This document shows, one piece after another, positions 33,147 to 41,756 of a DNA stretch of 64,000 nt. The stretch covers positions 1 through 64,000 of the forward strand of contig JADJVD010000015.1 in the NCBI GenBank assembly GCA_016716745.1. The letters run 5' to 3'. Numbering within the stretch: position 1 is the first letter of the stretch; each line of letters opens with the position of its first letter. The notes below the pieces were generated by a model. It saw only the letters and a list, made by a program, of their open reading frames with translations, was not told the DNA's origin and did not search any database. A program made the position numbers and the translations under genes. The DNA is from Hyphomicrobiales bacterium (GTDB lineage: Bacteria; Pseudomonadota; Alphaproteobacteria; Rhizobiales; Beijerinckiaceae).

Positions 33147-34775
33147 TCAGGCCGCCTCGCGCTGCGCCGACAGGAAGGCGGCGGCGATGAGGTTGCGCGT
33201 ATACTCCTCGCGCGGCGCCAGAAAGATCTGCCGCGTCGGCCCGCTCTCCACCGCGACGCCGTCCTTCATCACGACGATCTCGTCCGCCATGGCGCGAACG
33301 ACCGCCAGATCGTGGCTGATGAACAGATAGGTGAGGCCGCGCGCGTCCTGCAATCTGCGCAACAGGTTGACGATGTCGCGCTGCACCGAACGGTCGAGCG
33401 CGGATGTCGGCTCGTCGAGCACGACGAAGGCCGGCTGCAGGATCATCGCGCGCGCAATCGCGATGCGCTGGCGCTGGCCGCCGGAAAATTCGTGCGGATA
33501 GCGATTGCGCGCCGCCGGATCGAGACCCACGTCCTTCAAGGCCTGCGCGGCGCGCGCCTCGCGCTCCTTGCGGTCGATCTCGGGCGCATGAACGAGCAGT
33601 CCCTCGGTGATGATGTCGCCGACGGACATGCGCGGCGACAGCGATCCGAACGGATCCTGAAACACGAGCTGCATCTGCTTGCGCAAGGGGCGCATTGCGG
33701 CGCGGTCGAGCGGGCGAAGATCGCGATCCTCGAAGGAGATCGCGCCGGAGGACGGCGTGAGCCTGAGGATGGCGCGGCCGAGCGTCGATTTGCCGGATCC
33801 CGATTCGCCGACGACGCCGAGCGTCTGCCCGCGCCGCAGAGCGACGTCGACGCCGGCGACCGCCCGCACCTCGTGCGGCGGCTTGAACATGCCGGCCGGC
33901 ATCCTGAACGTCACCCGCACGTCGCGCGCCGACACGACGACGGGCGCGTCCGCAGGCGGCGGCGGCTTGGAGCCCGTCGGCTCGGCGTCGAGCAGCATCT
34001 TCGTGTAGGGATGCTCGGGCGCAGACAGTATGCGCTCCGTCGTTCCCGTCTCCACCACCTCGCCGGCGCGCATGACATAGACGCGGTCGGCGAAGCGACG
34101 AACGATGCCGAGATCGTGCGTGATGAAGACGATGGCCATGCCGAGCCGCGCCTTGAGATCGGCGAGCAGCGCCAGGATCTGCGCCTGAACGGTGACGTCG
34201 AGCGCGGTCGTCGGCTCGTCGGCGACGAGCACGGCCGGATTGTTGGAGATGGCCATCGCGATCATGACGCGCTGGCGCTGCCCGCCCGACAATTCGTGCG
34301 GATAGGATTCGATGCGCCGCTCCGGCTCGGGAATACCGACGAGGCCCAGAAGCTCGAGCGCGCGCGCCTTCGCCGCGCCGCGGCCGAGGCCGCCATGCAC
34401 GATCAACGGCTCGGCGAGCTGGTCGCCGATGCGGAACAGCGGATCGAGCGAGGTCATCGGCTCCTGAAAGATCATCGTGACCTTGCGCCCGCGCACCCGG
34501 TCGAGCGCGCGGTTGCCGAGCCCGAGAATCTCGTCGCCCTCGAGACGCACCGCGCCGCTGGCGCGACCGTTGGAGGCGAGCAGGCCCATCGCCGCCATCA
34601 TCGTCTGGCTCTTCCCCGAGCCGGATTCGCCGACGACGGCGACCGTCTCGCCGCGCATGACGTGCATGTCGAGCCCGCGCACGGCCTCGACCTCCCCGTC
34701 CGGCGTGCGGAAGGCGATCTTGAGATCCTTGATGGCGAGAACGGCGTCGCCTGTGGTTGCGGAGGGCGCGGTCAC
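33147..34775 (-). CDS. Opp/Dpp-type ABC importer, fused double ATPase
   Basis: A 542-residue protein carrying two complete ABC domains in one chain, as in YejF-type importers, in place of separate OppD and OppF. First domain: Walker A GESGSGKSQTM, signature LSGGQRQRVMIA, Walker B VLVADEPTTALD. Second: GESGSGKSTLGRA, FSGGQRQRIAIARA, FVVLDEPTSALD. Each is followed by the ~40-residue oligopeptide-ABC C-terminal extension (e.g. ILSAPEHPYTKMLL). GTG start at 34775, one base after the permease stop. It is the last gene of the oppA-B-C-DF operon. Confidence 0.9.
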   Translation of the reverse strand: MTAPSATTGDAVLAIKDLKIAFRTPDGEVEAVRGLDMHVMRGETVAVVGESGSGKSQTMMAAMGLLASNGRASGAVRLEGDEILGLGNRALDRVRGRKVTMIFQEPMTSLDPLFRIGDQLAEPLIVHGGLGRGAAKARALELLGLVGIPEPERRIESYPHELSGGQRQRVMIAMAISNNPAVLVADEPTTALDVTVQAQILALLADLKARLGMAIVFITHDLGIVRRFADRVYVMRAGEVVETGTTERILSAPEHPYTKMLLDAEPTGSKPPPPADAPVVVSARDVRVTFRMPAGMFKPPHEVRAVAGVDVALRRGQTLGVVGESGSGKSTLGRAILRLTPSSGAISFEDRDLRPLDRAAMRPLRKQMQLVFQDPFGSLSPRMSVGDIITEGLLVHAPEIDRKEREARAAQALKDVGLDPAARNRYPHEFSGGQRQRIAIARAMILQPAFVVLDEPTSALDRSVQRDIVNLLRRLQDARGLTYLFISHDLAVVRAMADEIVVMKDGVAVESGPTRQIFLAPREEYTRNLIAAAFLSAQREAA

Positions 34776-34776
34776 G

Positions 34777-35915
34777 TCAGCGATCCTTCGGGTCGAGCGC
34801 GTCGCGCAGTCCGTCGCCGACGAAGTTCAGCGCGAACAGCATCGAGATGAACACGATGGCGGGGAAGATGAGCAGCGAGCTCGAGCCCTGGATGTTGCGC
34901 GCGCCATCCGAGATCAGCACGCCGAGACTGGTCATGGGCTCCTGCACGCCGAGGCCGAGGAAGGAGAGGAAACTCTCCAGCAAGATGACCTTTGGCACGA
35001 GCAGCGTGAGATAGACGACGACGGGACCCAGCGTGTTGGGAATGACGTGGCGGCGCAGGATGCCGCGCGAATCGACGCCCAGCGCCTCGGCCGCCTGCAC
35101 ATATTCCTGCCGTTTGATCGACAGCGTTTGCCCGCGCACGATGCGCGCCATGTCGAGCCATTCGATGGCGCCGACCGCGATGAACATCAGCACGAAATTG
35201 CGGCCGAAGAAGACGACGAGCAGAATGACGAAAAAGATGAAGGGCAGCGCGTAGAGAATGTCGACGACGCGCATCATCAGCATGTCGATGCGGCCGCCGA
35301 AATAGCCGCCGTCGCGCCCCAGGTGACGCCGATGAACAGCGCCACCAACGAGGCGAGCAAGCCGATCTCGAGCGAGATTCCTCCGGCCAGCAGGATGCGC
35401 GAGAGCAAGTCGCGGCCGTTGGAATCCGTGCCGAACAGGAAGAGATGACGCTCGATCGGCGCCTCGACGACGAGGCGCTTGCCTTCGTCCGCCTTCTCGA
35501 CGACGCGCGCGGCGCGGAACATGTCGGACCGATCGAAATAGGCGAGCAGGCGCTCGTCGATCGGCCGCTGGCTTTCCAGCGTGAGACGAACGACGTCGCC
35601 CTCGACGACGAGGTTGGACGCCGTGGCGCGCAGGCGCGGCGCGATGCGCTCGATCGCAGGGGCGATCTGATCCGGTTTCGGATAGGCGGTCAGCGAGGGC
35701 GGCGCCTTCACGTAGTCGGAGAAGACCTGATCGTACGGGTGCGGCGCGATCAGACGGCCGACCGAGAAGGCCAGGGCGAGAAAGGCGAGGAAGATCATGC
35801 TCGCCACGGCGGCGCGGTTCTGCAGAAGCCGGGCGCGCGCGTCCGCCCAGAGCGAGCGGCCGACGGGCGCGACGTCGGTCGCGGGGGCGGCTGCCGGATC
35901 GGAGGCGAAGGTCAT
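34777..35915 (-). pseudogene. Opp-type ABC permease (OppC-like), frameshifted
   Basis: The second permease of the importer. From ATG 35915 the first frame contains TM1 (ASMIFLAFLALAFSV), a long ~110-residue periplasmic insertion, HLFLFGTDSNGRDLLSRIL and TM2, then breaks after GVTWGATA and stops. The rest (MLMMRVVDILYALPFIF, the EAA loop AAEALGVDSRGILRRHVIPN and LESFLSFLGLGVQEP) is in another frame. Adding one base (a G on the coding strand) in the GCGGC tract at about 35305-35310 restores ...TAGYFGGRIDML..., the sequence expected for OppC, and a 379-residue permease. As written, no functional permease would be made and the importer would be dead. Confidence 0.85.
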
Positions 35916-35922
35916 GGGCGCC

Positions 35923-36843
35923 TCACTCGTAACGAACGCGCGGATCGAGCCATGCGTAAAGCAGGTCGACCACGAGATTGAAGAGAACGACGAGAATGGC
36001 GACGAGAATGACCGTGCCCATGACGAGCGTGTAGTCGCGGTTGAGCGCGCCGTCGACGAAGTAGCGCCCGACGCCGGGCAGGCCGAAAATGTTCTCCACC
36101 ACGATGGAGCCCGTCATCAGCGCGGCCGCGGCAGGGCCGAGATAGGACACGACCGGCAGGGCGGCGGCGCGCAGCGCGTGCTTCAGCACATAGCGCAGCG
36201 GCAGGCCTTGCGAGCGCAGCGTGCGGATGTGATGGGAGCGCAGCACCTCGATCATCGAGGCGCGCGTCAGGCGCGCGACGACGGCGACCTGCGGCAGAGC
36301 GAGGGTCGCGATGGGCATGATGGTGTTGCGCAAGGCGCCGTCCCCCCATCCGCCGACGGGAAGCCAGGCCAGCGACAGGCCGAAGACGAGTTGCAGGATT
36401 GGCGCGACGACGAAGGTCGGGATCGTGATGCCGAGCGTCGCGGTCGCCATCACGGCGTAATCGGCGGCGGTGTTCTGGCGCAGCGCGGCGAGCGCGCCGA
36501 GCAGCGAGCCGACGACCAGCGCGATCGCCAGCGCGCTGGCGCCGAGGCGCATCGAAATCGGCAAGGCGCGCGCGAACAATTCGTTCACGGTGAAATCGCG
36601 CCAGTAGAAGCTGGGCCCGAGATCGCCGCGCGCCAGCGCTTTCAGATAGACGAGGTACTGCTCCCAGAGCGGACGATCGAGCTGATAGATGCGCTTGAGA
36701 TTCTCCATCACCTTCGCCTCGAGCGGCCGCTCGAGATCGAACGGGCCGCCTGGCGCAAGTCGCATCAGGAAGAAGGAGATGGTGATGATGACGAACAGCG
36801 TCGGCAGCGCCGACAGCATTCGCTTGAAGATGTAAACCGCCAT
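35923..36843 (-). CDS. Opp-type ABC permease (OppB-like)
   Basis: A 306-residue integral membrane permease with six helices in the DppB/OppB arrangement: FKRMLSALPTLFVIITISFFLMRLAPGGPFD at the N-terminus, the periplasmic LDRPLWEQYLVYL segment, and the EAA-type coupling loop as HIRTLRSQGLPLRYVLKHALRAAALPV. It ends AWLDPRVRYE, as family members do. Intact; lies 7 nt before the frameshifted permease and 49 nt after the binding-protein gene. Confidence 0.9.
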   Translation of the reverse strand: MAVYIFKRMLSALPTLFVIITISFFLMRLAPGGPFDLERPLEAKVMENLKRIYQLDRPLWEQYLVYLKALARGDLGPSFYWRDFTVNELFARALPISMRLGASALAIALVVGSLLGALAALRQNTAADYAVMATATLGITIPTFVVAPILQLVFGLSLAWLPVGGWGDGALRNTIMPIATLALPQVAVVARLTRASMIEVLRSHHIRTLRSQGLPLRYVLKHALRAAALPVVSYLGPAAAALMTGSIVVENIFGLPGVGRYFVDGALNRDYTLVMGTVILVAILVVLFNLVVDLLYAWLDPRVRYE

Positions 36844-36862
36844 CGTCGCGCCGTGGGGTGAG

Positions 36863-36886
36863 GCCGGCGCGCCGCCGCGCGCCGGC
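36863..36886 (-). other. Intercistronic hairpin between oppA-like and oppB-like genes
   Basis: A 9-bp perfect stem, GCCGGCGCG / CGCGCCGGC, with a 6-nt loop, 6 nt after the binding-protein stop codon. There is no U-run, so it is unlikely to be a full terminator. Hairpins at this place in binding-protein-dependent operons commonly protect the upstream mRNA and raise the binding protein:permease ratio; that role is inferred. Confidence 0.5.
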
Positions 36887-36892
36887 GAGGCT

Positions 36893-38482
36893 TCACGGCT
36901 TGATCGAGATGTAGCGCGCCAGATGCCGGTCGAGCGTGTTGACCTCCCAGCCCTGCACCTTCGGCGAGACGAGATTCTTCGACCCGTAGAACATCAGCTG
37001 CAGGAAGCCCTGATCGCGCAGGAAGATCTCCTCCGCCTGACGCAGCGTGGCCGCGCGCGCCTTGAGGTCGGATTCCTTGGCGGCCTTGGCCATCAGCGCG
37101 TCGAAGTCGGCGTTCTTGTAGCTGGCGTAGTTCAGCCCCTTGTTGTCCGACTGGCCGAGGAACAGGAAGTTCTGCGGGTCGGAATAGTCGGCGATCCAGC
37201 CGGCGCGGGCGACGTCGAAATCGCCCTTGTCGCGCAGCAGCGCATAATGCGTCTTCAGATCGGTGTTGACGAATTTGGTCTCGACGCCGAGCGCCTTCCA
37301 CATGTCGGCGAGCGCGACAGACGTGTTCTTGTGGTTCTCGGAGGTGTTGTAACGGATCTCGACGGTGAGCTTCTGTCCGCCGGGGCCGAAGCCCGCCTCC
37401 TTCAGAAGCGCCTTGGCCTTCTCCTCGCGGTCGATCGGCGACATGTCCTTCCAGGCGACCGTCGCCGGCTCGCCATAGTTGCCGATGCCCGGCGGCACGA
37501 AGCTGTAGGCGGGCACCATGGTGCCGCCCCAGATCTGCTCGGCGAGGAATTCGCGGTCCAGCACCATCGACAGCGCGTTGCGCACGCGCACGTCGTCGAA
37601 CGGCTTCTTCGTGGTGTTGAAGACGAAGTAGTAGGTGCCCAGATACGGCGCCGTCTTGAACTGGTCCTTCAGGTTCTCGCGGATGAACTTGATCTGGTCG
37701 GTCGGCACGTCGGTGTAGGAGAGCACCTCGCCGGCCTGGAAGCGGCGCAGCGCGGCGGAGCGGTCCTCCATCGACAAGAAGACCTGCTTGTCGATCTTGA
37801 CGTTGGCCGCGTCGCGATAGTTCGGATTCTTGGCCAGCACGATGCGGTCGTTCGGCACGAACTCCTTCAGCATGAACGCGCCGTTGGTGACGGAGTTTTC
37901 CGCCTTCACGAAATCCTTGCCGAACTTCGTCACCGAGCCCGGATGCACGGGCAGGCCGGTTTGATGCGCGAGCTGGGCGATGAAATACGGCGCCGGGCTC
38001 TCGAGCGTGATCTGAAGCGTCTTGTCGTCGATCGCCTTGACGCCGAGCTCGTCGAGCTTGGCCTTGCCCTTGTTGACCGCCTCGCCATTCTTCAGCGTGT
38101 AGAGAATGTTGGCGTATTTGGCGCCGGTCTCCGGGTTCATCAGGCGCTGGAAGGTGAAGACGAAGTCCGACGCCTTCACCGCGTCGCCGTTCGACCATTT
38201 CGCATCGCGCAGCTTGAATGTGTAGACGAGACCGTCGGCGCTCACCGCCCAGCTCTCGGCGACGCCGGGCACGACATTGGCCTTCGCGTCATATGTGACG
38301 AGGCCTTCATACATCTCGAGCAGCAGATCCGATTCGACGACGGTCGAGGTCTTCTGCGGATCGAGCGTTTCGGGATCGCCCGCGGCGCCGCGATTGTAGA
38401 CCATCTGCGCCGACGACAGCGTGGTCGAGGCGAGCAGAAGCCCGATGGAGAGAACGAAGCCGAGAAAGCTCGTTGCGCGCAT
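36893..38482 (-). CDS. Opp-type periplasmic substrate-binding protein (cluster C)
   Basis: A 529-residue SBP_bac_5-family binding protein with a signal peptide (MRATSFLGFVLSIGLLLASTTLSSAQ). Family cues: RGAAGDPETLDPQKT, LYEGL-like MYEGLVTYD, VVPGVAESWAVSADGLVYTFKLRDAKWSNGD, VRNALSMVLDREFLAEQIWGG and the WIADYSDPQNFLFL segment. Such proteins bind oligopeptides, but also oligosaccharides, opines or nickel. Neighbouring sugar-acid genes hint at a plant-derived saccharide, which is inference only. The ATG at 38482 has GTGAGGG upstream; further in-frame upstream codons precede the signal peptide and are rejected. First gene of the transporter operon. Confidence 0.88.
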   Translation of the reverse strand: MRATSFLGFVLSIGLLLASTTLSSAQMVYNRGAAGDPETLDPQKTSTVVESDLLLEMYEGLVTYDAKANVVPGVAESWAVSADGLVYTFKLRDAKWSNGDAVKASDFVFTFQRLMNPETGAKYANILYTLKNGEAVNKGKAKLDELGVKAIDDKTLQITLESPAPYFIAQLAHQTGLPVHPGSVTKFGKDFVKAENSVTNGAFMLKEFVPNDRIVLAKNPNYRDAANVKIDKQVFLSMEDRSAALRRFQAGEVLSYTDVPTDQIKFIRENLKDQFKTAPYLGTYYFVFNTTKKPFDDVRVRNALSMVLDREFLAEQIWGGTMVPAYSFVPPGIGNYGEPATVAWKDMSPIDREEKAKALLKEAGFGPGGQKLTVEIRYNTSENHKNTSVALADMWKALGVETKFVNTDLKTHYALLRDKGDFDVARAGWIADYSDPQNFLFLGQSDNKGLNYASYKNADFDALMAKAAKESDLKARAATLRQAEEIFLRDQGFLQLMFYGSKNLVSPKVQGWEVNTLDRHLARYISIKP

Positions 38483-38632
38483 AGTCCAGCCCTCACTTTT
38501 CATTCCGGATCGCGCCGAGAGGAAAACGCAACTCGCGCGCCGATGTCTGGCGCGAGCGTGCCATAGGCCAGCGTGTCGCGCAAACATACACGGTAGCAAA
38601 CGAAGCTTGATCGAAGCCGCTCGACGGGGCGT

Positions 38633-39790
38633 TCAGAGCCGCCCGAGATAGGCGGCCTCGAACAATGCGCGCGCCGACGCCGCGTCGAGCGGAACGGGGT
38701 TGCCGCCGGCGGTCGGATCGAGCGGCGCCATGCGCGCGATCTCGTCGACGCGAGCGTCGTCGACGCCGAAGTCCTTCAATGTATGCGGCGCGCCGACCGT
38801 CTCGCGCAGCGCCAGCACCCAATTGAGGAACGCATTGAATGTCGGAGCAAGTCCGAGATAAGCGGCGGCGCGGGACAACTTCTCTTCGACGGCTGATTTA
38901 TTGAAGACCAGAACGTACGGCATGAAGACCGCGTTGGTCATGCCGTGATGGGTGTCATAGAGCGCGCCGACGGGGTGGGACAGCGCGTGGATCGCGCCCA
39001 GCGCCTTCTGGAAGGCGGTCGCGCCCATCGCGGCGGCCGACATCATATGCGCGCGCGCATTGACGTCCTTGCCGTCTCGCATGACGGCCGGCAGCGCCTC
39101 CTTGACGAGCCGCATGCCCTCGAGCGCGATTCCGTCCGCCATCGGGTGGTAGAAGGGCCCGCAATACGCCTCGAGACAGTGGGCGAGCGCGTCCATGCCC
39201 GTGCCGGCGGTGATGAAGGGCGGCATGCCGACGGTGAGTTCGGGATCGCAGAGGGCCACGACGGGCATCATCTTCGGGTGGAAGATCACCTTCTTGGTGT
39301 GCGTCGTCTCGTCGGTGATGACGCCGGCGCGGCCGACCTCCGAGCCGGTGCCGGCCGTCGTCGGCACGGCGACGATCGGCGCGATCCCGTCCGGGTCGGC
39401 GCGCGTCCACCAGTCGCCGACATCCTCGAAATCCCACATCGGCCGGGTCTGCCCGGACATGAAGGCGACCACCTTGCCGGCGTCGAGCGCCGAGCCGCCG
39501 CCGAAGGCGACGACGCCGTCATGGCCGCCAGCGCGGAAGGCGGCGACGCCGGCCTCGACATTGGAGGCGAGCGGATTGGGCTTCACCGCGCTGAACAGAC
39601 CCGCCGGGCAGCCGGCCGCCTCGAGTCCGGCGAGCGCGGCGGCGACCATCGGCGTTTCGGCCAGGCGCGGATCGGTGACGAGCAGCGGGCGCTTCATGCC
39701 GGCGCGGGCGGCCGCCTTCTGCAGTTCGGCGGCGCGTCCGGCGCCGAACCAGACGGTCGTGGGATAGTTCCAGTTGGCGGAAAGCTTCAT
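38633..39790 (-). CDS. Iron-containing alcohol dehydrogenase
   Basis: A 385-residue group III (iron-dependent) alcohol dehydrogenase. The NAD-binding GGGSALDAGKVVAF loop, PTTAGTGSEVG, and the metal ligands in GMDALAHCLEAYCGPFYHPMADG (D, H) and ALSHPVGALYDTHHGMTNAVF (H, H) are all present. Members reduce aldehydes or oxidise primary/secondary alcohols, including lactaldehyde, butanol and sugar-derived hydroxy acids. It lies 150 nt upstream of the binding-protein gene on the same strand and may be co-expressed with the sugar-acid region. Divergent from the Na/Pi cotransporter. Confidence 0.88.
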   Translation of the reverse strand: MKLSANWNYPTTVWFGAGRAAELQKAAARAGMKRPLLVTDPRLAETPMVAAALAGLEAAGCPAGLFSAVKPNPLASNVEAGVAAFRAGGHDGVVAFGGGSALDAGKVVAFMSGQTRPMWDFEDVGDWWTRADPDGIAPIVAVPTTAGTGSEVGRAGVITDETTHTKKVIFHPKMMPVVALCDPELTVGMPPFITAGTGMDALAHCLEAYCGPFYHPMADGIALEGMRLVKEALPAVMRDGKDVNARAHMMSAAAMGATAFQKALGAIHALSHPVGALYDTHHGMTNAVFMPYVLVFNKSAVEEKLSRAAAYLGLAPTFNAFLNWVLALRETVGAPHTLKDFGVDDARVDEIARMAPLDPTAGGNPVPLDAASARALFEAAYLGRL

Positions 39791-39858
39791 CGTCGGCCCC
39801 TTGCGTCGTCTCGCCCTGCTCCGGCTCGCGCCATGGCATGAAAGCAGAGCCGCCGCAA

Positions 39859-39876
39859 TTGTCACGAAACTGTCGC
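39859..39876 (+). promoter_or_regulatory. Pho box upstream of the Na/Pi cotransporter
   Basis: TTGTCA-N5-CTGTCGC: two TGTC-containing heptamers in an 11-bp direct repeat (TTGTCACGAAACTGTCGC). This matches the PhoB consensus CTGTCATAWAWCTGTCAY at the key positions. It lies about 75 nt before the TTG start at 39952. If translation began at the ATG at 39838 the box would be inside the coding sequence, so it also argues for the later start. Control by phosphate limitation is inferred. Confidence 0.6.
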
Positions 39877-39951
39877 ATCGTCGCTTTCGCGGCGGCGCGA
39901 GGGTGGCTAGTCTGTCGGCCTCCCGTCCCCGACTCGAAGAGGTCCGCCCGG

Positions 39952-41649
39952 TTGAACCCGACCGATCCGCACGCCACACAACTACTCGCGCAATTGCTCG
40001 GCAGCGTCGCGCTGCTCCTATGGGGCGTGCGGATGGTGCGCACCGGCGCGACGCGCGCCTTCGGCTCGGAGCTGCGACGGGTGATGGCGGCGTGCAGCCG
40101 CAGCCGCCTGAAATCCTTCCTCAGCGGCCTCGCCGTCACCGGCCTCGTGCAATCGTCGATGGCCACCGCCCTCGTCGTCTCCTCCTTCGCCGCGCGCGGA
40201 CTCGTCGCGTTGCCGGTCGCGCTGGCGATGATGTTCGGCGCGGATGTCGGCTCAACCCTCGTCGCGCAGGTGTTCGCCTTCGACGTGAAATGGCTGTGGA
40301 GCGTCGCGGTCCTCGCCGGCGTGGTCCTGTTCAACGCTTCGGCGACGGATCGCTCGCGCGGCATGGCGCGCATGGCCATCGGCATCGGTCTCGTGCTGCT
40401 GTCGCTGACGCATCTGGGCGAGGTGGCCCAGCCGCTCGGCCGTTCGCAGGCGTTCCGCACCGTGATGAGCGCCATCGCCGGCGAGCCGTTCATCGCCCTG
40501 CTCGTCTCGGCCGTCGTCACCTGGTTCGTCCATTCCAGCCTGACGATCGTGCTGTTCGTCATGTCGCTCGCCGGCGCCGGCGCGGTGACGACGCCGGAGG
40601 CGCTGGCGCTGATCGCGGGCGCGAATGTCGGCGGCGCTTTCGCGCCGTTCGTCGCGCAGTCCGGTCAGGTCGCGGCCGCCCGCCGCGTGCCGCTCGGCAA
40701 CGTGATCGTGCGCGCCGTGGCGGCGCTGGCGGCGCTGCCGCTGATCGGCCTCGTCGCGCCCTGGTTCGAGGCGATGGGCGGCGGCGCCGCGCGCGCGGCG
40801 ATCAATTTCCACACTGCGTTCAATCTGGTCGCCGCCCTGGTCGCCCTGCCGCTCACCGGCCCGCTGGCGCGCCTCTGCGAATGGCTGATCCCCGACCCGA
40901 AAGAGACGACCGAGGCCAAGGGGCCGCGCTATCTCGACGACGCCCTGCTGGAGCAGCCGGACGAGGCGCTGGCGAGCGCCATGCGCGAGACGCTGCATGT
41001 CGGCGACAAGATCGAGGCGATGCTGAAGAACACGCTGCTGGTGCTCGAACGCGACGACCAGAAGCTGATGAAGCAGGTGGCCGACGCCGATAACGAGGTC
41101 GACAAGCTCTACGAGAGCATCAAGAACTATCTGATGAAGATCTCGCGCAACGAGCTGCCCGCCTCCGACGCGCAGCGCTATGTCGAGATCCTCACCTTCA
41201 CGACCAATCTCGAGCACATTGGCGACATCATCGACAAGAACCTGCTCGAACTGGCCGCCAAGAAGATCAAGCACCGCTACGCCTTCTCGAACCAGGGGTT
41301 CGAGGAGATTCGCGACTTTCATGCGCGCGTCATCGCCAATCTGCGGCTGGCGATGAACGTGTTCGCCACGGGCGACGTCAATCTGGCGCGCAAGCTGCTG
41401 GCCGAAAAGACCGCGCTGCGCGATCTGGAGCGGCGCGCCGCCGACAGCCATTTCGCGCGCCTGCGCGAGGGGCGCGCGGAGTCGATCGAGACCAGCTCGA
41501 TCCATGTCGACCTGCTGCGCGACCTCAAGCGCATCAACGGCCATCTGACCAGCGTCGCCTACCAGATTCTGGAGACGGCGGGCGAGCTGACCGAGAGCCG
41601 GCTGAAGAGCGACGTGGCCGAGGAGTTCGCCCGCGCCGCCGAGACGTGA
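39952..41649 (+). CDS. Na+/phosphate cotransporter with PhoU-like C-terminal domain
   Basis: A 565-residue member of the NptA/PhoU-fusion family. The N-terminal half holds two inverted Na_Pi_cotrans repeats with the QSS motifs (TGLVQSSMATALVV and the second, diverged WFVHSSLTIVLFV) and GADVGST / GANVGGAF loops. Residues ~340-560 are a helical PhoU-like domain (NTLLVLERDDQKLMKQVADADNEVDKLYESIKNYL, TFTTNLEHIGDIIDKNLL) with acidic metal-binding clusters. It imports phosphate, or modulates it, at the inner membrane. TTG 39952 was chosen because it has AAGAGG 9 nt upstream and begins the conserved NPTDPHATQLLAQLLGSVALLLWGVR; the frame is also open from ATG 39838. Confidence 0.85.
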   Translation: MNPTDPHATQLLAQLLGSVALLLWGVRMVRTGATRAFGSELRRVMAACSRSRLKSFLSGLAVTGLVQSSMATALVVSSFAARGLVALPVALAMMFGADVGSTLVAQVFAFDVKWLWSVAVLAGVVLFNASATDRSRGMARMAIGIGLVLLSLTHLGEVAQPLGRSQAFRTVMSAIAGEPFIALLVSAVVTWFVHSSLTIVLFVMSLAGAGAVTTPEALALIAGANVGGAFAPFVAQSGQVAAARRVPLGNVIVRAVAALAALPLIGLVAPWFEAMGGGAARAAINFHTAFNLVAALVALPLTGPLARLCEWLIPDPKETTEAKGPRYLDDALLEQPDEALASAMRETLHVGDKIEAMLKNTLLVLERDDQKLMKQVADADNEVDKLYESIKNYLMKISRNELPASDAQRYVEILTFTTNLEHIGDIIDKNLLELAAKKIKHRYAFSNQGFEEIRDFHARVIANLRLAMNVFATGDVNLARKLLAEKTALRDLERRAADSHFARLREGRAESIETSSIHVDLLRDLKRINGHLTSVAYQILETAGELTESRLKSDVAEEFARAAET

Positions 41650-41756
41650 GCGGGCGCGTGACGTCGGCCCCGGCGCAGATCTTCGGTGTGTGAAGCTGCG
41701 GCCTCGACTCGCCCGCACGCGGCCATAGGCTACGCCTGTCTGCGGAGGGCCGTCTC

